Positions 9,765-18,196 of a stretch of DNA of 64,000 nt are shown one piece after another. A model generated the notes under the pieces. It saw nothing but the letters and a program-made list of their open reading frames with translations, had not been told where the DNA came from and did not search any database. Both the position numbers and the translations under genes were made by a program. Source of the DNA: Anaerobacillus alkalilacustris (GTDB lineage: Bacteria > Bacillota > Bacilli > Bacillales > Anaerobacillaceae); the NCBI RefSeq assembly GCF_001866005.1, contig NZ_MLQR01000029.1, forward strand, positions 215,269-279,268. Direction: 5' to 3'. The first letter of the stretch is position 1; the number at the start of each line of letters is the position of its first letter.

Positions 9765-9900
9765 CTTTCTTCACCTCTCTTTCATTATTTTTCTTTTTCC
9801 CTATACTTGCACTGATTTCCCGTTCCATTATCGGACGATGAATACCAAATTCCTCGGCGATTTCCTCATCAGAAAAGTTCTGTAGATTTGTAAAAAGCAC
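9715..9900 (-). CDS. small helix-turn-helix-like protein, 61 aa
   Basis: The N-terminal half reads NFSDEEIAEEFGIHRPIM, which looks like a short helix-turn-helix. The C-terminal half is almost entirely Lys, Glu and Arg. I chose GTG 9900, because AGAGGTG stands six bases upstream. A longer frame to 9954 exists without such a site. The gene overlaps the next one (9522-9764) by 50 bases. No function can be assigned. The HTH reading is inference from residue pattern only. Confidence 0.55.
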   Translation of the reverse strand: MLFTNLQNFSDEEIAEEFGIHRPIMEREISASIGKKKNNEREVKKDEEKKKVRSKSKDSPR

Positions 9901-10049
9901 AAAAAACACCTCTTTCATAAACAATGTTTTCGGTGATATCTTTCCCAAAAACATTAATTATTAAGATAAGGTGTTGACATATTTGTTATCTAAACATTAT
10001 AAAGCTAAACTATTTTCAGTGTCGATTTTCCTTCGTCCCCATTGGTAGT

Positions 10050-10178
10050 TAGTTTAATTTATACCATAGTTATTCCATATCCGACTTTAGGGATAGAATT
10101 CCCCCACCTAAACTTTTCAATTTTTCTTAAGTATTGAGGCGGGGGTCTACTGAATCTTAAGTGGGGATAAATTGACTC
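10050..10178 (+). repeat. palindromic family P element, copy B
   Basis: It opens with GTTAGTTTAATTTATACCA, matching the element at 39418. It then has CCCCCACCT (10101-10109) pairing with AGGCGGGGG (10137-10145) around a T-rich loop, followed by TCTACTGAATCTTAAG. The left hairpin seen in copy C is missing here. It lies between ylqH and the small genes. A short decayed stretch like family M (ATTACCAAAATCGATCCG) follows near 10235. No coding signal is present from 9901 to 10342. Confidence 0.65.
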
Positions 10179-10342
10179 TTCCTTCTTTCCACTACTAAAC
10201 GAAAAACTTAATGAATTATATAGAGTAATTCCATAATTACCAAAATCGATCCGAACAAATCTATACCTAGGTGAGAACTCAATAAATTCAGTAACTTGTA
10301 AGTGTGAAATTTATATAATTCAAATTCATTAGATAGTCAATG

Positions 10343-10627
10343 TTATTTCGATGTATCTTTTACACTTTTATCAATTTGATATACAAAAGCAAATATCTCT
10401 GCAACTACTTCGTATAATTCCTTAGGAATTGTTTCATTTATTTCTAATTGACTTAATAATTCAACAAGACTTGCATCTTCTTGAACGGGGACGTTATGCT
10501 TTTTCGCTTCATTTAATAGCTCTTTTGCTACATACCCTTTTCCTTTCGCAAGAACACTTGGAGCTATATCATTATCAACATTATACTTTAAAGCAACAGC
10601 TAACCTTATATCAGTTTTTTCGTTCAT
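10343..10627 (-). CDS. ylqH: FlhB C-terminal-domain-like protein YlqH, 94 aa
   Basis: The protein resembles only the cytoplasmic C-terminal domain of the flagellar export gate protein FlhB/YscU. Shared patterns are AVALKYNVDNDIAPSVLAKG, VPVQED and IPKELYEVVAEIFAFVYQ. There are no membrane segments, and the self-cleavage motif NPTH of FlhB is absent (the equivalent place reads KTDIRLAVALKY). Its role is not established. B. subtilis has the same orphan domain beside ylqG. The start ATG overlaps the ylqG stop by four bases (ATGA), so the two are translationally coupled. Confidence 0.85.
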   Translation of the reverse strand: MNEKTDIRLAVALKYNVDNDIAPSVLAKGKGYVAKELLNEAKKHNVPVQEDASLVELLSQLEINETIPKELYEVVAEIFAFVYQIDKSVKDTSK

Positions 10628-11940
10628 ATTCGTATATCCACTCCCTGGTACACTTTCGAGGTTTGAACATATGTGCTTTCTTGACGTAAAACATTTCCTT
10701 TATCCTTCGCCTTTGATTGAATAGATTGTGACCATTTTATAGAAGAAAGTTGATAATCTAAATTTAATAATCCTTCTTTCAATAAAGGCTGTAAATAGGA
10801 AATTAACTTTATTGGTTTTTCATTTTCATTTATTATATGAAGTGAAACAATTCGATTTTGAATTTGGACATCGATAACCGTTTCTTTCAAATGCTCTAAA
10901 TTAATATAAAATAAAATTCTACAATGATCAGGGTTTAGCTCACCATTCCTCTGCTTTTTGCCCTGCCATTGGATAGATAAATCTGTTGGTATTCCGCTTA
11001 ATACCAACGGAATCGCAACTGCATAATTCGAAATTGGACCTTCATGATTTACTGATAACAATTGTTGTGCTGTGATTCGATGTAAAATTGAATTAATTTT
11101 TTCCTCCAGTTTTCCAGGTAGATATATCTGTTGTGATTTAATAAGTAATGATTTTAATTGCAAAAGAACCCCTTCTCTATTTTCCTCATTTTGATTTATA
11201 GATTGAAGGACATCACGTTCGTATTGTAATCCAATACGAGTAATAAGCGTTGCGATTGTAGTAGGGAAATGCTTCACTTCATTCTGGTCATCTTTAATAG
11301 TTGATTCTTTTAAGATTATTTGAATAGTATGATGAAGTTGTTGTAAGACAGGATGATTTCCTTTAATCACTTGTAGCATTTCAGAAAACTCATGTAACTG
11401 AATAGATAATCCCTTCCCTTCAATAACACTTTTTACTGCAAGGAAAGAATCTGATGTAATTGGCAAATCTCTTTCTATTAATACCTTTAGAATTGCTAGT
11501 CCATCTTCCTTAGGTATTTTGACATTTTGTAAAATCTCAACTCCATGCTTCATTTGAGCTACCGAAAAAGCAATCTCTTCTTTTGCTAAGTAATTTATAA
11601 CCATTTCGGTTAATCTATTACTTGACACACCAATTCTACTAAATAAATTTTCACTAGCTCTACTATCACTTTTTCCGTTTTCTCTAACACTTTCTATCAC
11701 TTTTAATTTGGATATTCCATCTCCAGGCTCAACTTGGAACCAGTACCGCTTATCTACTGTTAGTGCCGCTTCTAACCTTGCCGTTAGTGTTACTCCATTC
11801 ATTTTTAAAGTCGCTAGTTGCCCAGGGTATATTTTAATAATTTTACCGTTAAAAATTTGTCCAGAAGTTAAAGAAATAGATTTTTGATGGATTGGGTCTA
11901 AACCATTTATAAACGAATCAACCATAATAGACTGAAACAC
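10624..11940 (-). CDS. ylqG: YlqG-like protein, 438 aa
   Basis: This large soluble protein occupies the ylqG position, between rnhB and ylqH. It lacks a signal peptide and strong membrane segments. The N-terminal region (SLTSGQIFNGKIIKIYPGQLA) and the C-terminal half resemble, in arrangement, flagellar hook-length-control-like proteins, and pairing with an FlhB-like domain fits that. The similarity is weak by eye, so the function is open. The start is GTG 11940, with AGGTGGTG six bases upstream. It is followed by ylqH with a four-base overlap. Confidence 0.75.
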   Translation of the reverse strand: MFQSIMVDSFINGLDPIHQKSISLTSGQIFNGKIIKIYPGQLATLKMNGVTLTARLEAALTVDKRYWFQVEPGDGISKLKVIESVRENGKSDSRASENLFSRIGVSSNRLTEMVINYLAKEEIAFSVAQMKHGVEILQNVKIPKEDGLAILKVLIERDLPITSDSFLAVKSVIEGKGLSIQLHEFSEMLQVIKGNHPVLQQLHHTIQIILKESTIKDDQNEVKHFPTTIATLITRIGLQYERDVLQSINQNEENREGVLLQLKSLLIKSQQIYLPGKLEEKINSILHRITAQQLLSVNHEGPISNYAVAIPLVLSGIPTDLSIQWQGKKQRNGELNPDHCRILFYINLEHLKETVIDVQIQNRIVSLHIINENEKPIKLISYLQPLLKEGLLNLDYQLSSIKWSQSIQSKAKDKGNVLRQESTYVQTSKVYQGVDIRI

Positions 11941-11969
11941 GCTTTACACCACCTGAAGAAAACTTTTAT

Positions 11970-12094
11970 TAATGAGTAAATCTCTTAATTGCCAAAACAG
12001 ATCCGCATAAAGCTATATATAGTTACGGACGATGTAACGTGACTAGATTTAATACTTCGTTGCAAGAATAACGAATGATGAAATTCATTTTAAA
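11970..12094 (+). repeat. family M hairpin repeat, copy 1 (about 115-125 bp)
   Basis: The unit reads TTGCCAAAACAGATCCGCAT, then TAGTTACG pairing with CGTGACTA around a 10-base loop, then TTGCAAGAATAACGAATG and ATGAAATTCATT. The same order of motifs occurs at 51250-51366 and, interrupted, at 53986-54256. The centre of the copy at 51250 reads TAGTTACG/CGTAACTA, so the T-A to T-G change keeps pairing. It fills the gap between rnhB and ylqG. Confidence 0.65.
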
Positions 12095-12107
12095 ACTATT
12101 AATCAAC

Positions 12108-12890
12108 TTAAAATAATGTATTTGATAGACAACGCTCACGAACTGGGGCAAAGGATTTACGATGCTCGTGACAAACACCATGTTGATCTATTGCTGCTAA
12201 ATGTTCTTTCGTCCCATATCCCATATGGTTTTCAAATCCGTACTGTGGAAACTTTTCCGCTAATTGCTCCATATAACGATCTCTTGTAACTTTTGCAATA
12301 ATTGAACTTGCTGCAATGGAGATACTTTTACTATCACCTTTAATAATAGATGTTTGTTTAATAGATACAGGAAGTTTCATGGCGTCAATCAATAAGTGGT
12401 CCGGAGCAATTTTCAACTCAGATATCGCTTTTTGCATAGCCAATTTAGTAGCTTCATAAATATTCAACTGGTCGATTTTATCAGCACTAACAATTCCAAG
12501 TCCAACAGCAAGTGCTTCTTTTTGAATCACTTGAAAATAATCCTCACGATTTTTTTTGCTGATTTTTTTCGAATCCGTAAGTCCAAGTAAAATGAAATTC
12601 TCCGGTAAAATAACAGCCGCAGCAACAACCGGTCCTGCTAACGGTCCTCTTCCAACTTCATCAATACCTGCTATGAAGGTATGACCATTATTTCTGAGCT
12701 CGATTTCATATTTAGACATCTCATTAAATTGACAAAGTAATTGCTGATTTTTTTCTTTAGTAGCTATCCATTTTGAATAGGCCTTTTGAACGCCTTTCCT
12801 TTCATCGTTAATTATAGCTTTTAATGTATCATTATCAATATTCATATTAGAACGAAGTAAATCTTCTAATTCTTTAATTGTTTTTCTCAT
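12108..12890 (-). CDS. rnhB: ribonuclease HII RnhB, 260 aa
   Basis: RNase HII removes ribonucleotides from RNA-DNA hybrids and genomic DNA. Catalytic acidic residues are visible in [14 protein letters not shown] (Asp77, Glu78) and in the later LLIDAM segment, with TDSKKI and [17 protein letters not shown]-type motifs around them. The first 65 residues form the N-terminal helical extension typical of Bacillus RnhB. The length is close to the family (255 aa in B. subtilis). It lies downstream of rbgA, as in B. subtilis. Confidence 0.95.
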   Translation of the reverse strand: MRKTIKELEDLLRSNMNIDNDTLKAIINDERKGVQKAYSKWIATKEKNQQLLCQFNEMSKYEIELRNNGHTFIAGIDEVGRGPLAGPVVAAAVILPENFILLGLTDSKKISKKNREDYFQVIQKEALAVGLGIVSADKIDQLNIYEATKLAMQKAISELKIAPDHLLIDAMKLPVSIKQTSIIKGDSKSISIAASSIIAKVTRDRYMEQLAEKFPQYGFENHMGYGTKEHLAAIDQHGVCHEHRKSFAPVRERCLSNTLF

Positions 12891-12959
12891 AGTTCACACT
12901 CTTTCATTCTAAAAGTTTACTATTTTTATTATCGTCAAAAAAAGTAAAATCTTAAGTTT

Positions 12960-13200
12960 TTCCGTTAATAGAACCCTCAAGTCTCGTGATCACTACTGTC
13001 TATTCCTATGCCACTCCGTTTGCTCGTTAATAATCAGCTTCGCATATAAGCATTACCTTAACTGCGAGACTTTGACAGAGCCCCATTTAGTTTCCACGCC
13101 TTCTAAAAGCCTGCCTCAAGTCCGTTTCTTATGACGAGCAACACGGCGAGCAAAGCACCACGAAGATATTTAATTAGTATTTTTGGGTAGTAATTGGGTG
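12960..13200 (+). repeat. decayed family R copy
   Basis: This part of the rbgA-rnhB gap contains TGCCACTCCGTTTGCTC, identical to the inside of the family R copy at 58937. GACGAGCAACACGGCGAGCAAAGCACC then resembles the GCGACGAGTAATCGCAGGAGCAAAG module. It is diverged and lacks clear ends. The rest of the gap (12891-13288) shows no gene. Confidence 0.5.
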
Positions 13201-13274
13201 AAATGATAGAACCCTTAGGCTTTGGTGAGCCAGTATATTGCTTTTCAAACAGGAATTCAATAGTTTCTAATCGT

Positions 13275-13310
13275 AGAGAAAAAGCACGCTACAACTGCGT
13301 GCTTTTCTCT
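13275..13310 (-). terminator. Rho-independent terminator after rbgA
   Basis: GCACGC (13284-13289) pairs with GCGTGC (13297-13302), extended by A/T pairs on both sides. The stem includes the last bases of the rbgA stop region. In the minus direction it ends in TTTTTCTC. Confidence 0.8.
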
Positions 13311-14152
13311 GGTCTTTCCAATGAAATTTTTCCAATTTTACAAGAACGAAACTCACGAAGGATTAATTCTGCTGCTTTATCATAATCAATGTATCCACCA
13401 CTAATTAGTAATCCTCTATTTTTACCTATCTCGTCAAAAATTTCAACAATGTCTTCACTTATTTCTGAGAGCTTAAAGCGTTCGGATAATTGTTTCGGAT
13501 ATTCTTCCTTTAAATATTTTAACAAAAATACTGCAACATCTTGAAAATCAAGGATCTCATCTTTTATAGCACCTGTTGCCGCTAGGCGATAACCGACCAA
13601 TTTGTCTTCAAATTTAGGCCATAAAATTCCTGGTGTGTCTAGTAGTTCTAGCTCGCCCCCAACTTTTATCCATTGTTGTTGTTTAGTAATTCCAGGTCTA
13701 TCGCCTGTTTTGGCAATTTTCTTTTTAGCTAACCTATTTATTAAGGTAGATTTACCAACGTTTGGAATCCCCAATATTAATGCTCTTATAGCTCTAGGTT
13801 TCATTCCTTTAGCTCTTAATTTTTCTAACAGATCGACTGCTAGTTCTTTGGCAAGAGAAGGTATCTTTTCTGTTCCTTTTCCCGTTTGAGAATCAATAGC
13901 TTGGACTTTGAAGCCACGAGCTTGAAAGTATTCGCTCCACTCTTTCGTAATTATCGGATCGGCTAGATCGGCCTTATTCAAAAGAATAAGTCTTGGCTTG
14001 TGACTGACAAGCTCATCAATCATTGGATTCCTTGAAGCTAAAGGTACTCTGGCATCAACTAATTCCATTACAATATCAATTTGCTTTAATTTTTCTGTAA
14101 CTTCTCGACGAGCTTTTGCCATATGGCCTGGAAACCATTGTATCGTCGTCAT
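13289..14152 (-). CDS. rbgA: ribosome biogenesis GTPase RbgA (YlqF), 287 aa
   Basis: RbgA is a circularly permuted GTPase needed for late assembly of the 50S subunit. The permuted order is plain: G4 NKAD at 59-62 comes before G1 GIPNVGKS at 128-135, then G3 DTPG near 174. The N-terminus [18 protein letters not shown] is the family signature. The start ATG 14152 has AGGTGGTGG five bases upstream. It is followed by rnhB after a terminator and preceded by lepB with a 12-base gap. Confidence 0.95.
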   Translation of the reverse strand: MTTIQWFPGHMAKARREVTEKLKQIDIVMELVDARVPLASRNPMIDELVSHKPRLILLNKADLADPIITKEWSEYFQARGFKVQAIDSQTGKGTEKIPSLAKELAVDLLEKLRAKGMKPRAIRALILGIPNVGKSTLINRLAKKKIAKTGDRPGITKQQQWIKVGGELELLDTPGILWPKFEDKLVGYRLAATGAIKDEILDFQDVAVFLLKYLKEEYPKQLSERFKLSEISEDIVEIFDEIGKNRGLLISGGYIDYDKAAELILREFRSCKIGKISLERPEKSTQL

Positions 14153-14164
14153 AAAGTCCACCAC

Positions 14165-14716
14165 CTACTTTGCTATTCTAATTTCAGAAAATGGCCAAAA
14201 TACAACGTTCGCACTTCCCACAATACGTTCATATGGAATAAAACCGATATTTCGACTATCTTTACTATGTTGTCTATTATCACCCAAAACAAATATATGT
14301 CCATCCGGTACAACTTCATGGCCAGTATATTCACTTAATGAAAAGTCGCCAGTGAAAGGTAAATTATATGTATTTCCCTTATATTCATTTAAATAAGGCT
14401 CAGCCACTGGTTCACCATTAATATATAATACATCATTTTCATAAGAGATTGAATCACCTGGTAAACCAATTACCCGTTTAATATAATCTTTTTCTTCAGT
14501 AGCATGAAAAACAACAATATCAAAACGCTTTGGTTTACCTATTGTATAACCAATTTTATTTACAATTAAACGATCGTTATTTTGTAGTGTAGGCATCATA
14601 GATTGCCCGTCCACAACGATGGGAGCAAACAAAAAATAACGAATCACAAAAGCAAGTAATAATGCTATGAGAACTGCCTTCAGCCATTCCCAAGTTTCAC
14701 TTTTTGCATTAGACAT
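14165..14716 (-). CDS. lepB: type I signal peptidase, 183 aa
   Basis: This membrane-bound enzyme removes signal peptides from exported proteins. A single N-terminal membrane segment covers about residues 11-30. The catalytic dyad is Ser39 (VVDGQSMMPTL) and Lys80 (YIKRVIGLPGD). The conserved GDNRQHSKDSR box follows near residue 140. Its length and single anchor are those of the Bacillus Sip family. The ribosome binding site is GGGGGAT before ATG 14716. It lies between rplS and rbgA, next to the SRP genes ffh and ftsY further upstream. Confidence 0.93.
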   Translation of the reverse strand: MSNAKSETWEWLKAVLIALLLAFVIRYFLFAPIVVDGQSMMPTLQNNDRLIVNKIGYTIGKPKRFDIVVFHATEEKDYIKRVIGLPGDSISYENDVLYINGEPVAEPYLNEYKGNTYNLPFTGDFSLSEYTGHEVVPDGHIFVLGDNRQHSKDSRNIGFIPYERIVGSANVVFWPFSEIRIAK

Positions 14717-14746
14717 TTATGTATCCCCCATTACCATAAATTATTG

Positions 14747-14782
14747 TGAAAAAAAGGAGCTTGAAAACCAAGCTCCTTTTTT
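14747..14782 (-). terminator. Rho-independent terminator after rplS
   Basis: AAGGAGCTT pairs with AAGCTCCTT around GAAAACC, flanked by A and T runs on both sides, so it could work in both directions. It lies 10 bases after the rplS stop. Confidence 0.88.
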
Positions 14783-14791
14783 ACTAATTGA

Positions 14792-15136
14792 TTATCGAAT
14801 TTCTTTAATACGAGCCGCTTTTCCACGAAGAGCACGTAAGTAGTACAATTTCGCACGGCGAACTTTACCACGACGCATCACTTCGATCTTATCGATCTTC
14901 GGCGAATGTAATGGGAATGTACGTTCAACACCTACACCGTAAGAAATCTTACGCGCAGTGAAAGTTTCACTAATACCTGAGCCACGGCGTTTAATAATAA
15001 CACCTTCAAATACCTGAATACGCTCACGAGTTCCCTCAACAACTTTTACGTGTACACGTACAGTGTCTCCAGGACGGAAAGCTGGAATATCAGATTTTAA
15101 TTGCTCTTTAGTAATTTCTCTAATAATGTTGTTCAT
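14792..15136 (-). CDS. rplS: 50S ribosomal protein L19, 114 aa
   Basis: L19 sits at the 30S-50S interface. The protein begins [20 protein letters not shown], with the conserved [15 protein letters not shown] and [20 protein letters not shown] start at ATG 15136, preceded by GGAGGGAAC. The in-frame extension to 15214 overlaps the leader structure and is not part of L19. It ends the ylqD-rimM-trmD-rplS run, as in many Firmicutes. Confidence 0.97.
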   Translation of the reverse strand: MNNIIREITKEQLKSDIPAFRPGDTVRVHVKVVEGTRERIQVFEGVIIKRRGSGISETFTARKISYGVGVERTFPLHSPKIDKIEVMRRGKVRRAKLYYLRALRGKAARIKEIR

Positions 15137-15240
15137 CGTATCGTTCCCTCCTTCCCTAACAGATGCTCTTACTAAAAATATCCTTGCAGCGGAACATCTT
15201 GAATACTGGCACAAGCCACAAGGAATATAATAACATAACG
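15137..15240 (-). promoter_or_regulatory. rplS: probable L19 leader RNA upstream of rplS
   Basis: Between trmD and rplS, the minus-strand RNA contains TTCCTTGTGGC, then AAGATGTTCCGCTGCAAGG, then AAGAGCATCT just before the ribosome binding site. CCTTG can pair with CAAGG and AGATG with GCATCT, giving two overlapping stems. Firmicutes are known to have an L19 autoregulatory leader at this place. The match to that class is by position and pairing only. Confidence 0.5.
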
Positions 15241-15270
15241 AAACAATAGATACAAGGTTTGAAACTAATT

Positions 15271-16008
15271 TTATTTATCTTTTTTAATAGACTGTATCCA
15301 ATCTCTTTCTTTCTCTGAGAGTTTACGTTCATTAAGAAGATCAGGCCTTCTCTCAAACGTTCTTTTTAAAGCTTGTTTGTGTCGCCACTGTTCAATATTT
15401 TCATGATGACCACTTAATAAGACATCAGGAACCTTTAAGCCACGAAAATCAACAGGCCTAGTATAATGAGGGTATTCTAATAAACCACTGCTAAATGAAT
15501 CGGTTATAGCTGATGTTTCATTACCAAGAACACCTGTTAATAAACGTGTTACACTATCTATGATGACCATTGCTCCTAACTCTCCACCAGTTAGTACGTA
15601 ATCACCGATAGAGATTTCATCCGTGACTAAATGTTCTCTAATTCTTTCATCGTAACCTTCATAATGCCCACATATGAAAATAAGTTGATCACATTGTGCT
15701 AATTCCTCTGCCTTTTTTTGTGAATACCTTTCACCTTGCGGACACAACAAAATAACCCTTCTTTTTTCACATCGAGATTGTTTTGTGATCTCTTCAATAG
15801 CATCAAAAACAGGTTGTGGTGTAAGAACCATACCACCACCACCACCATAAGGATAATCATCTACTCGCTGATGCTTGTCTTTAGAAAAGGTACGAAAATC
15901 GACCACATTGTAATTAACGATTTTCTTTTCTTCTGCACGTTTTAAAATTGAATGTCCGAGCACTCCTGTAAACATTTCGGGAAATAATGTTAAAATATCG
16001 TATCTCAT
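15271..16008 (-). CDS. trmD: tRNA (guanine-N1)-methyltransferase TrmD, 245 aa
   Basis: TrmD methylates G37 next to the anticodon using S-adenosylmethionine, which prevents frameshifting. The SPOUT trefoil-knot segments are visible: [24 protein letters not shown] and [15 protein letters not shown] use ATG 16008 ([13 protein letters not shown]), one base after the rimM stop. A TTG at 16017 is in frame but poorly placed. TTGAT four bases upstream of ATG is part of a weak Shine-Dalgarno match, so coupling to rimM is likely. Confidence 0.94.
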   Translation of the reverse strand: MRYDILTLFPEMFTGVLGHSILKRAEEKKIVNYNVVDFRTFSKDKHQRVDDYPYGGGGGMVLTPQPVFDAIEEITKQSRCEKRRVILLCPQGERYSQKKAEELAQCDQLIFICGHYEGYDERIREHLVTDEISIGDYVLTGGELGAMVIIDSVTRLLTGVLGNETSAITDSFSSGLLEYPHYTRPVDFRGLKVPDVLLSGHHENIEQWRHKQALKRTFERRPDLLNERKLSEKERDWIQSIKKDK

Positions 16009-16009
16009 A

Positions 16010-16528
16010 TTAATCAAGCCCGTTCATTAAATGAATGATAACTTTTTTCTCATTTACATCTACACTTTTAACAACTTGTTCTATATAAGGAATTAATAAG
16101 TCCTTCCCTCCATTTTTCCTTTGAATAACCCATACATCATTAGCACCTGGAGACAAAATTTCTTTTATTTTGCCTAAAGCTTCTCCTTCTTCCGTCTCTA
16201 CATCACACCCAATAATTTCATGGTAGTAATACTCTTCTTCTTCAAGTTGAGAAAGTTGATCTTCTCCTATTTGTAAAATACCACCTTTAAAAGCTTCTAC
16301 CTCGTTAATATTGGTATAATTTTTAAAAGTCAATAAATCGAAATTTTTATGTTGGCGGTGACTAGCTACTGTTAGGCGTAGTTTTTCATTTAAGTTAGGA
16401 TGTTCAAGATATAATGAAGACCCTATTGCGAATCTCTCCTCTGAGAAGTCTGTAGTAGAAATGACTCTAACCTCTCCTCTTACTCCATGTGTATTGACAA
16501 CTTTTCCTACATTAAACCAATTAGTCAT
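16010..16528 (-). CDS. rimM: 16S rRNA processing protein RimM, 172 aa
   Basis: RimM binds S19 and helps the maturation of the 30S head. It shows the two-domain pattern: [17 protein letters not shown] in the N-terminal RimM domain and the PRC-barrel part around [18 protein letters not shown] and [14 protein letters not shown]. The length fits the family. AAGGAGGAC lies about 10 bases upstream of ATG 16528. The start overlaps the ylqD stop by four bases. Confidence 0.95.
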   Translation of the reverse strand: MTNWFNVGKVVNTHGVRGEVRVISTTDFSEERFAIGSSLYLEHPNLNEKLRLTVASHRQHKNFDLLTFKNYTNINEVEAFKGGILQIGEDQLSQLEEEEYYYHEIIGCDVETEEGEALGKIKEILSPGANDVWVIQRKNGGKDLLIPYIEQVVKSVDVNEKKVIIHLMNGLD

Positions 16529-16941
16529 TCGTTTTTATGTCCTCCTTCACGGATCTCAAATACGATCCCATCTTTTACGATGATCTCCGTACCACTTGTA
16601 AATGAGTTCCAATCATCGCCTACGTTTAATTCATATAATGTATCAATAGTTTGTTCTTTTATTTCCGTTCCGATAACAAGCTCATTTAACTGTTGAATCT
16701 GAAAATCAATAATTTTAACTTTATCATTCCGGTCCTTAATTTCTTTATTAAATGAAGATTTAAGTGCATTTTGATATTCAAAATTGTTTTTACTTGCTTT
16801 AAGTTTTTTATGTAATTGAAATTCTAACTGTTTAATCTCTTTAACAACTTGTTTTTTTTGTTTAAAATAGTCCTCCATCATCAAGTGTTTCCTATTTTCT
16901 GTTAAAACTTGCTTAACAACCACTTTTTTTATAACTTTCAT
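16525..16941 (-). CDS. ylqD: YlqD family protein, 138 aa
   Basis: This belongs to the uncharacterised Firmicutes YlqD family. It begins [21 protein letters not shown], followed by a predicted coiled coil at about residues 22-85, rich in Lys, Gln and Glu, and then a beta-rich tail with VGDDWNSF. I start at ATG 16941, with a GGGGTG ribosome binding site. The frame to 17004 has no such site. It lies between khpA and rimM, in the same place as in B. subtilis, so a link to ribosome maturation is inferred from context only. Confidence 0.85.
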   Translation of the reverse strand: MKVIKKVVVKQVLTENRKHLMMEDYFKQKKQVVKEIKQLEFQLHKKLKASKNNFEYQNALKSSFNKEIKDRNDKVKIIDFQIQQLNELVIGTEIKEQTIDTLYELNVGDDWNSFTSGTEIIVKDGIVFEIREGGHKNE

Positions 16942-17089
16942 AACCACACCCCGCTCAATATAGTTATTACTTAATTTTACCACATGAAGAAGTAGAACAG
17001 ACAATAGAATAAGAAAACTACCTTTAGATAGAGCTTTAATCTGTGTGATTTTCTAACAAAAAGTGCATGTAACCTTGCTCATCTACGAA

Positions 17090-17302
17090 AAAGTATTTTT
17101 GCTGTGTCTTCTATTCCTTCGTAGTAAGTTCCCACTAAGAAAGGGGTATGTAGCTAATCTAGATCTAATTCAAGTAGTAACTGAAGTTAGTAGCTTGACT
17201 GGGCAGAGAGCCCAAAAGATACATCGAATAGACACTAGACTTTTGTTCTCTAAGGAAATCTTATTAATCTAATAGGGCGCTGGAGCTAGACAGCTTTCTA
17301 GC
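17090..17302 (+). repeat. decayed family R copy
   Basis: TTGCTGTGTCTTCTAT followed by TTCGTAGTAAG matches the interior of the R copy at 24888-24920. AAGTTAGTAGCTTGACT and GGCGCTGGAGCTAGACAG match the right part. The inner tandem module is gone. It fills most of the 463-base gap between ylqD and khpA. The remainder, 17303-17373, shows nothing. Confidence 0.6.
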
Positions 17303-17373
17303 ACCAAAATTTTATACTATCTATCTTGTAAAAAACACTTTCTTAACCTTCAGGAATTTATTATTTAACAGTA

Positions 17374-17407
17374 TAAAAAAAGGCAGAGGTTTTCCCCCTT
17401 GCCTTTA
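17374..17407 (-). terminator. Rho-independent terminator after khpA
   Basis: AAAGGCA (about 17378-17384) pairs with TGCCTTT (17400-17406). The minus-strand side continues as a T run. The stem includes the last codon region of khpA. Confidence 0.75.
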
Positions 17408-17632
17408 CTGTATTTCTAAATTAATACGTTTTTTATGATTTGCACCAGCTGCATACACAACCGAGCGTATCGCTTTCGCAATTCGTCCTTGCTTTCCAAT
17501 AACCTTCCCCATATCTGTTGGATGTACGGAAAGTTGTAAAGTCAAGGACTGCTCATGTTCAACTTCAGTAACGCGAACGTCTTCGGGATGATCAACAAGA
17601 GCTTTGGCAATTGTTTCAACTAACTCTTTCAT
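17405..17632 (-). CDS. khpA: KH-domain RNA-binding protein KhpA (YlqC), 75 aa
   Basis: This is a single KH domain of the KhpA family, which pairs with KhpB and binds many transcripts in Firmicutes. The KH signature VIGKQGRIAKAIRSVV is near residues 46-61. I start at ATG 17632, ten bases after AAGGGGA. The alternative ATG at 17641 is only one base from that site. It lies 98 bases downstream of rpsP and ends at a terminator. Confidence 0.92.
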   Translation of the reverse strand: MKELVETIAKALVDHPEDVRVTEVEHEQSLTLQLSVHPTDMGKVIGKQGRIAKAIRSVVYAAGANHKKRINLEIQ

Positions 17633-17730
17633 TATTATCATTCCCCTTATAAATTAGTATTGAAAACTAGGCCCGAACTAAAGAAATAGTTAAGCCTAAG
17701 TTTTCATTACAATCTAATTTAAAGTAGTAA

Positions 17731-18003
17731 TTACTTTACGTTTTTAGCGTTGTGTAACTTTTCCATTAAACCAGCTTTAGAGAAAAGGTTACGAACTGTG
17801 TCAGAAGGCTTAGCGCCATCAAGCATCCATTTTAAAGCTTTATCTTCGTTAACTTTAAATTCAACTGGATTAACTAGTGGATTATATGTGCCAATTTCCT
17901 CGATAAAACGACCATCACGTGGTGCACGAGAATTAGCAACTACTACACGGTAAAATGGTGCTTTATTTGAACCCATACGTTTAAGACGAATTTTTACTGC
18001 CAT
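17731..18003 (-). CDS. rpsP: 30S ribosomal protein S16, 90 aa
   Basis: S16 stabilises the 5' domain of 16S rRNA. The full-length family match includes [24 protein letters not shown] and the IGTYNPL segment, and the length equals B. subtilis S16. The ribosome binding site is GGAGGTG. It follows ffh and precedes khpA, the usual order. Confidence 0.97.
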   Translation of the reverse strand: MAVKIRLKRMGSNKAPFYRVVVANSRAPRDGRFIEEIGTYNPLVNPVEFKVNEDKALKWMLDGAKPSDTVRNLFSKAGLMEKLHNAKNVK

Positions 18004-18107
18004 TTGTGTTTCACCTCCAAATTTAATTCACACAATAAGGTATATTATCATAAAATTCACTAGTTGAAAACTAGTAAAGTAAAAAAACTTTACAGAAAAG
18101 ATTGGAA

Positions 18108-18196
18108 TTTTTTCGCGTTTCTTGTCTAGCTACAGAGCCTATCAGCTCGATCACTTCAATCAAGCTTCATACTCCAATGCTTTCGCGTTTCTTACA
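18108..18196 (-). repeat. short decayed family R copy, opposite orientation
   Basis: Read on the minus strand it gives AAGAAACGCGAAAGC, then GATTGAAGTGATCGAGCT, then TGTAGCTAGACAAG. These are the head and tail of family R without the middle. TTCGCGTTTCTT is present at both ends (about 18113 and 18183) as a direct repeat. It separates ffh from rpsP. Confidence 0.5.
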
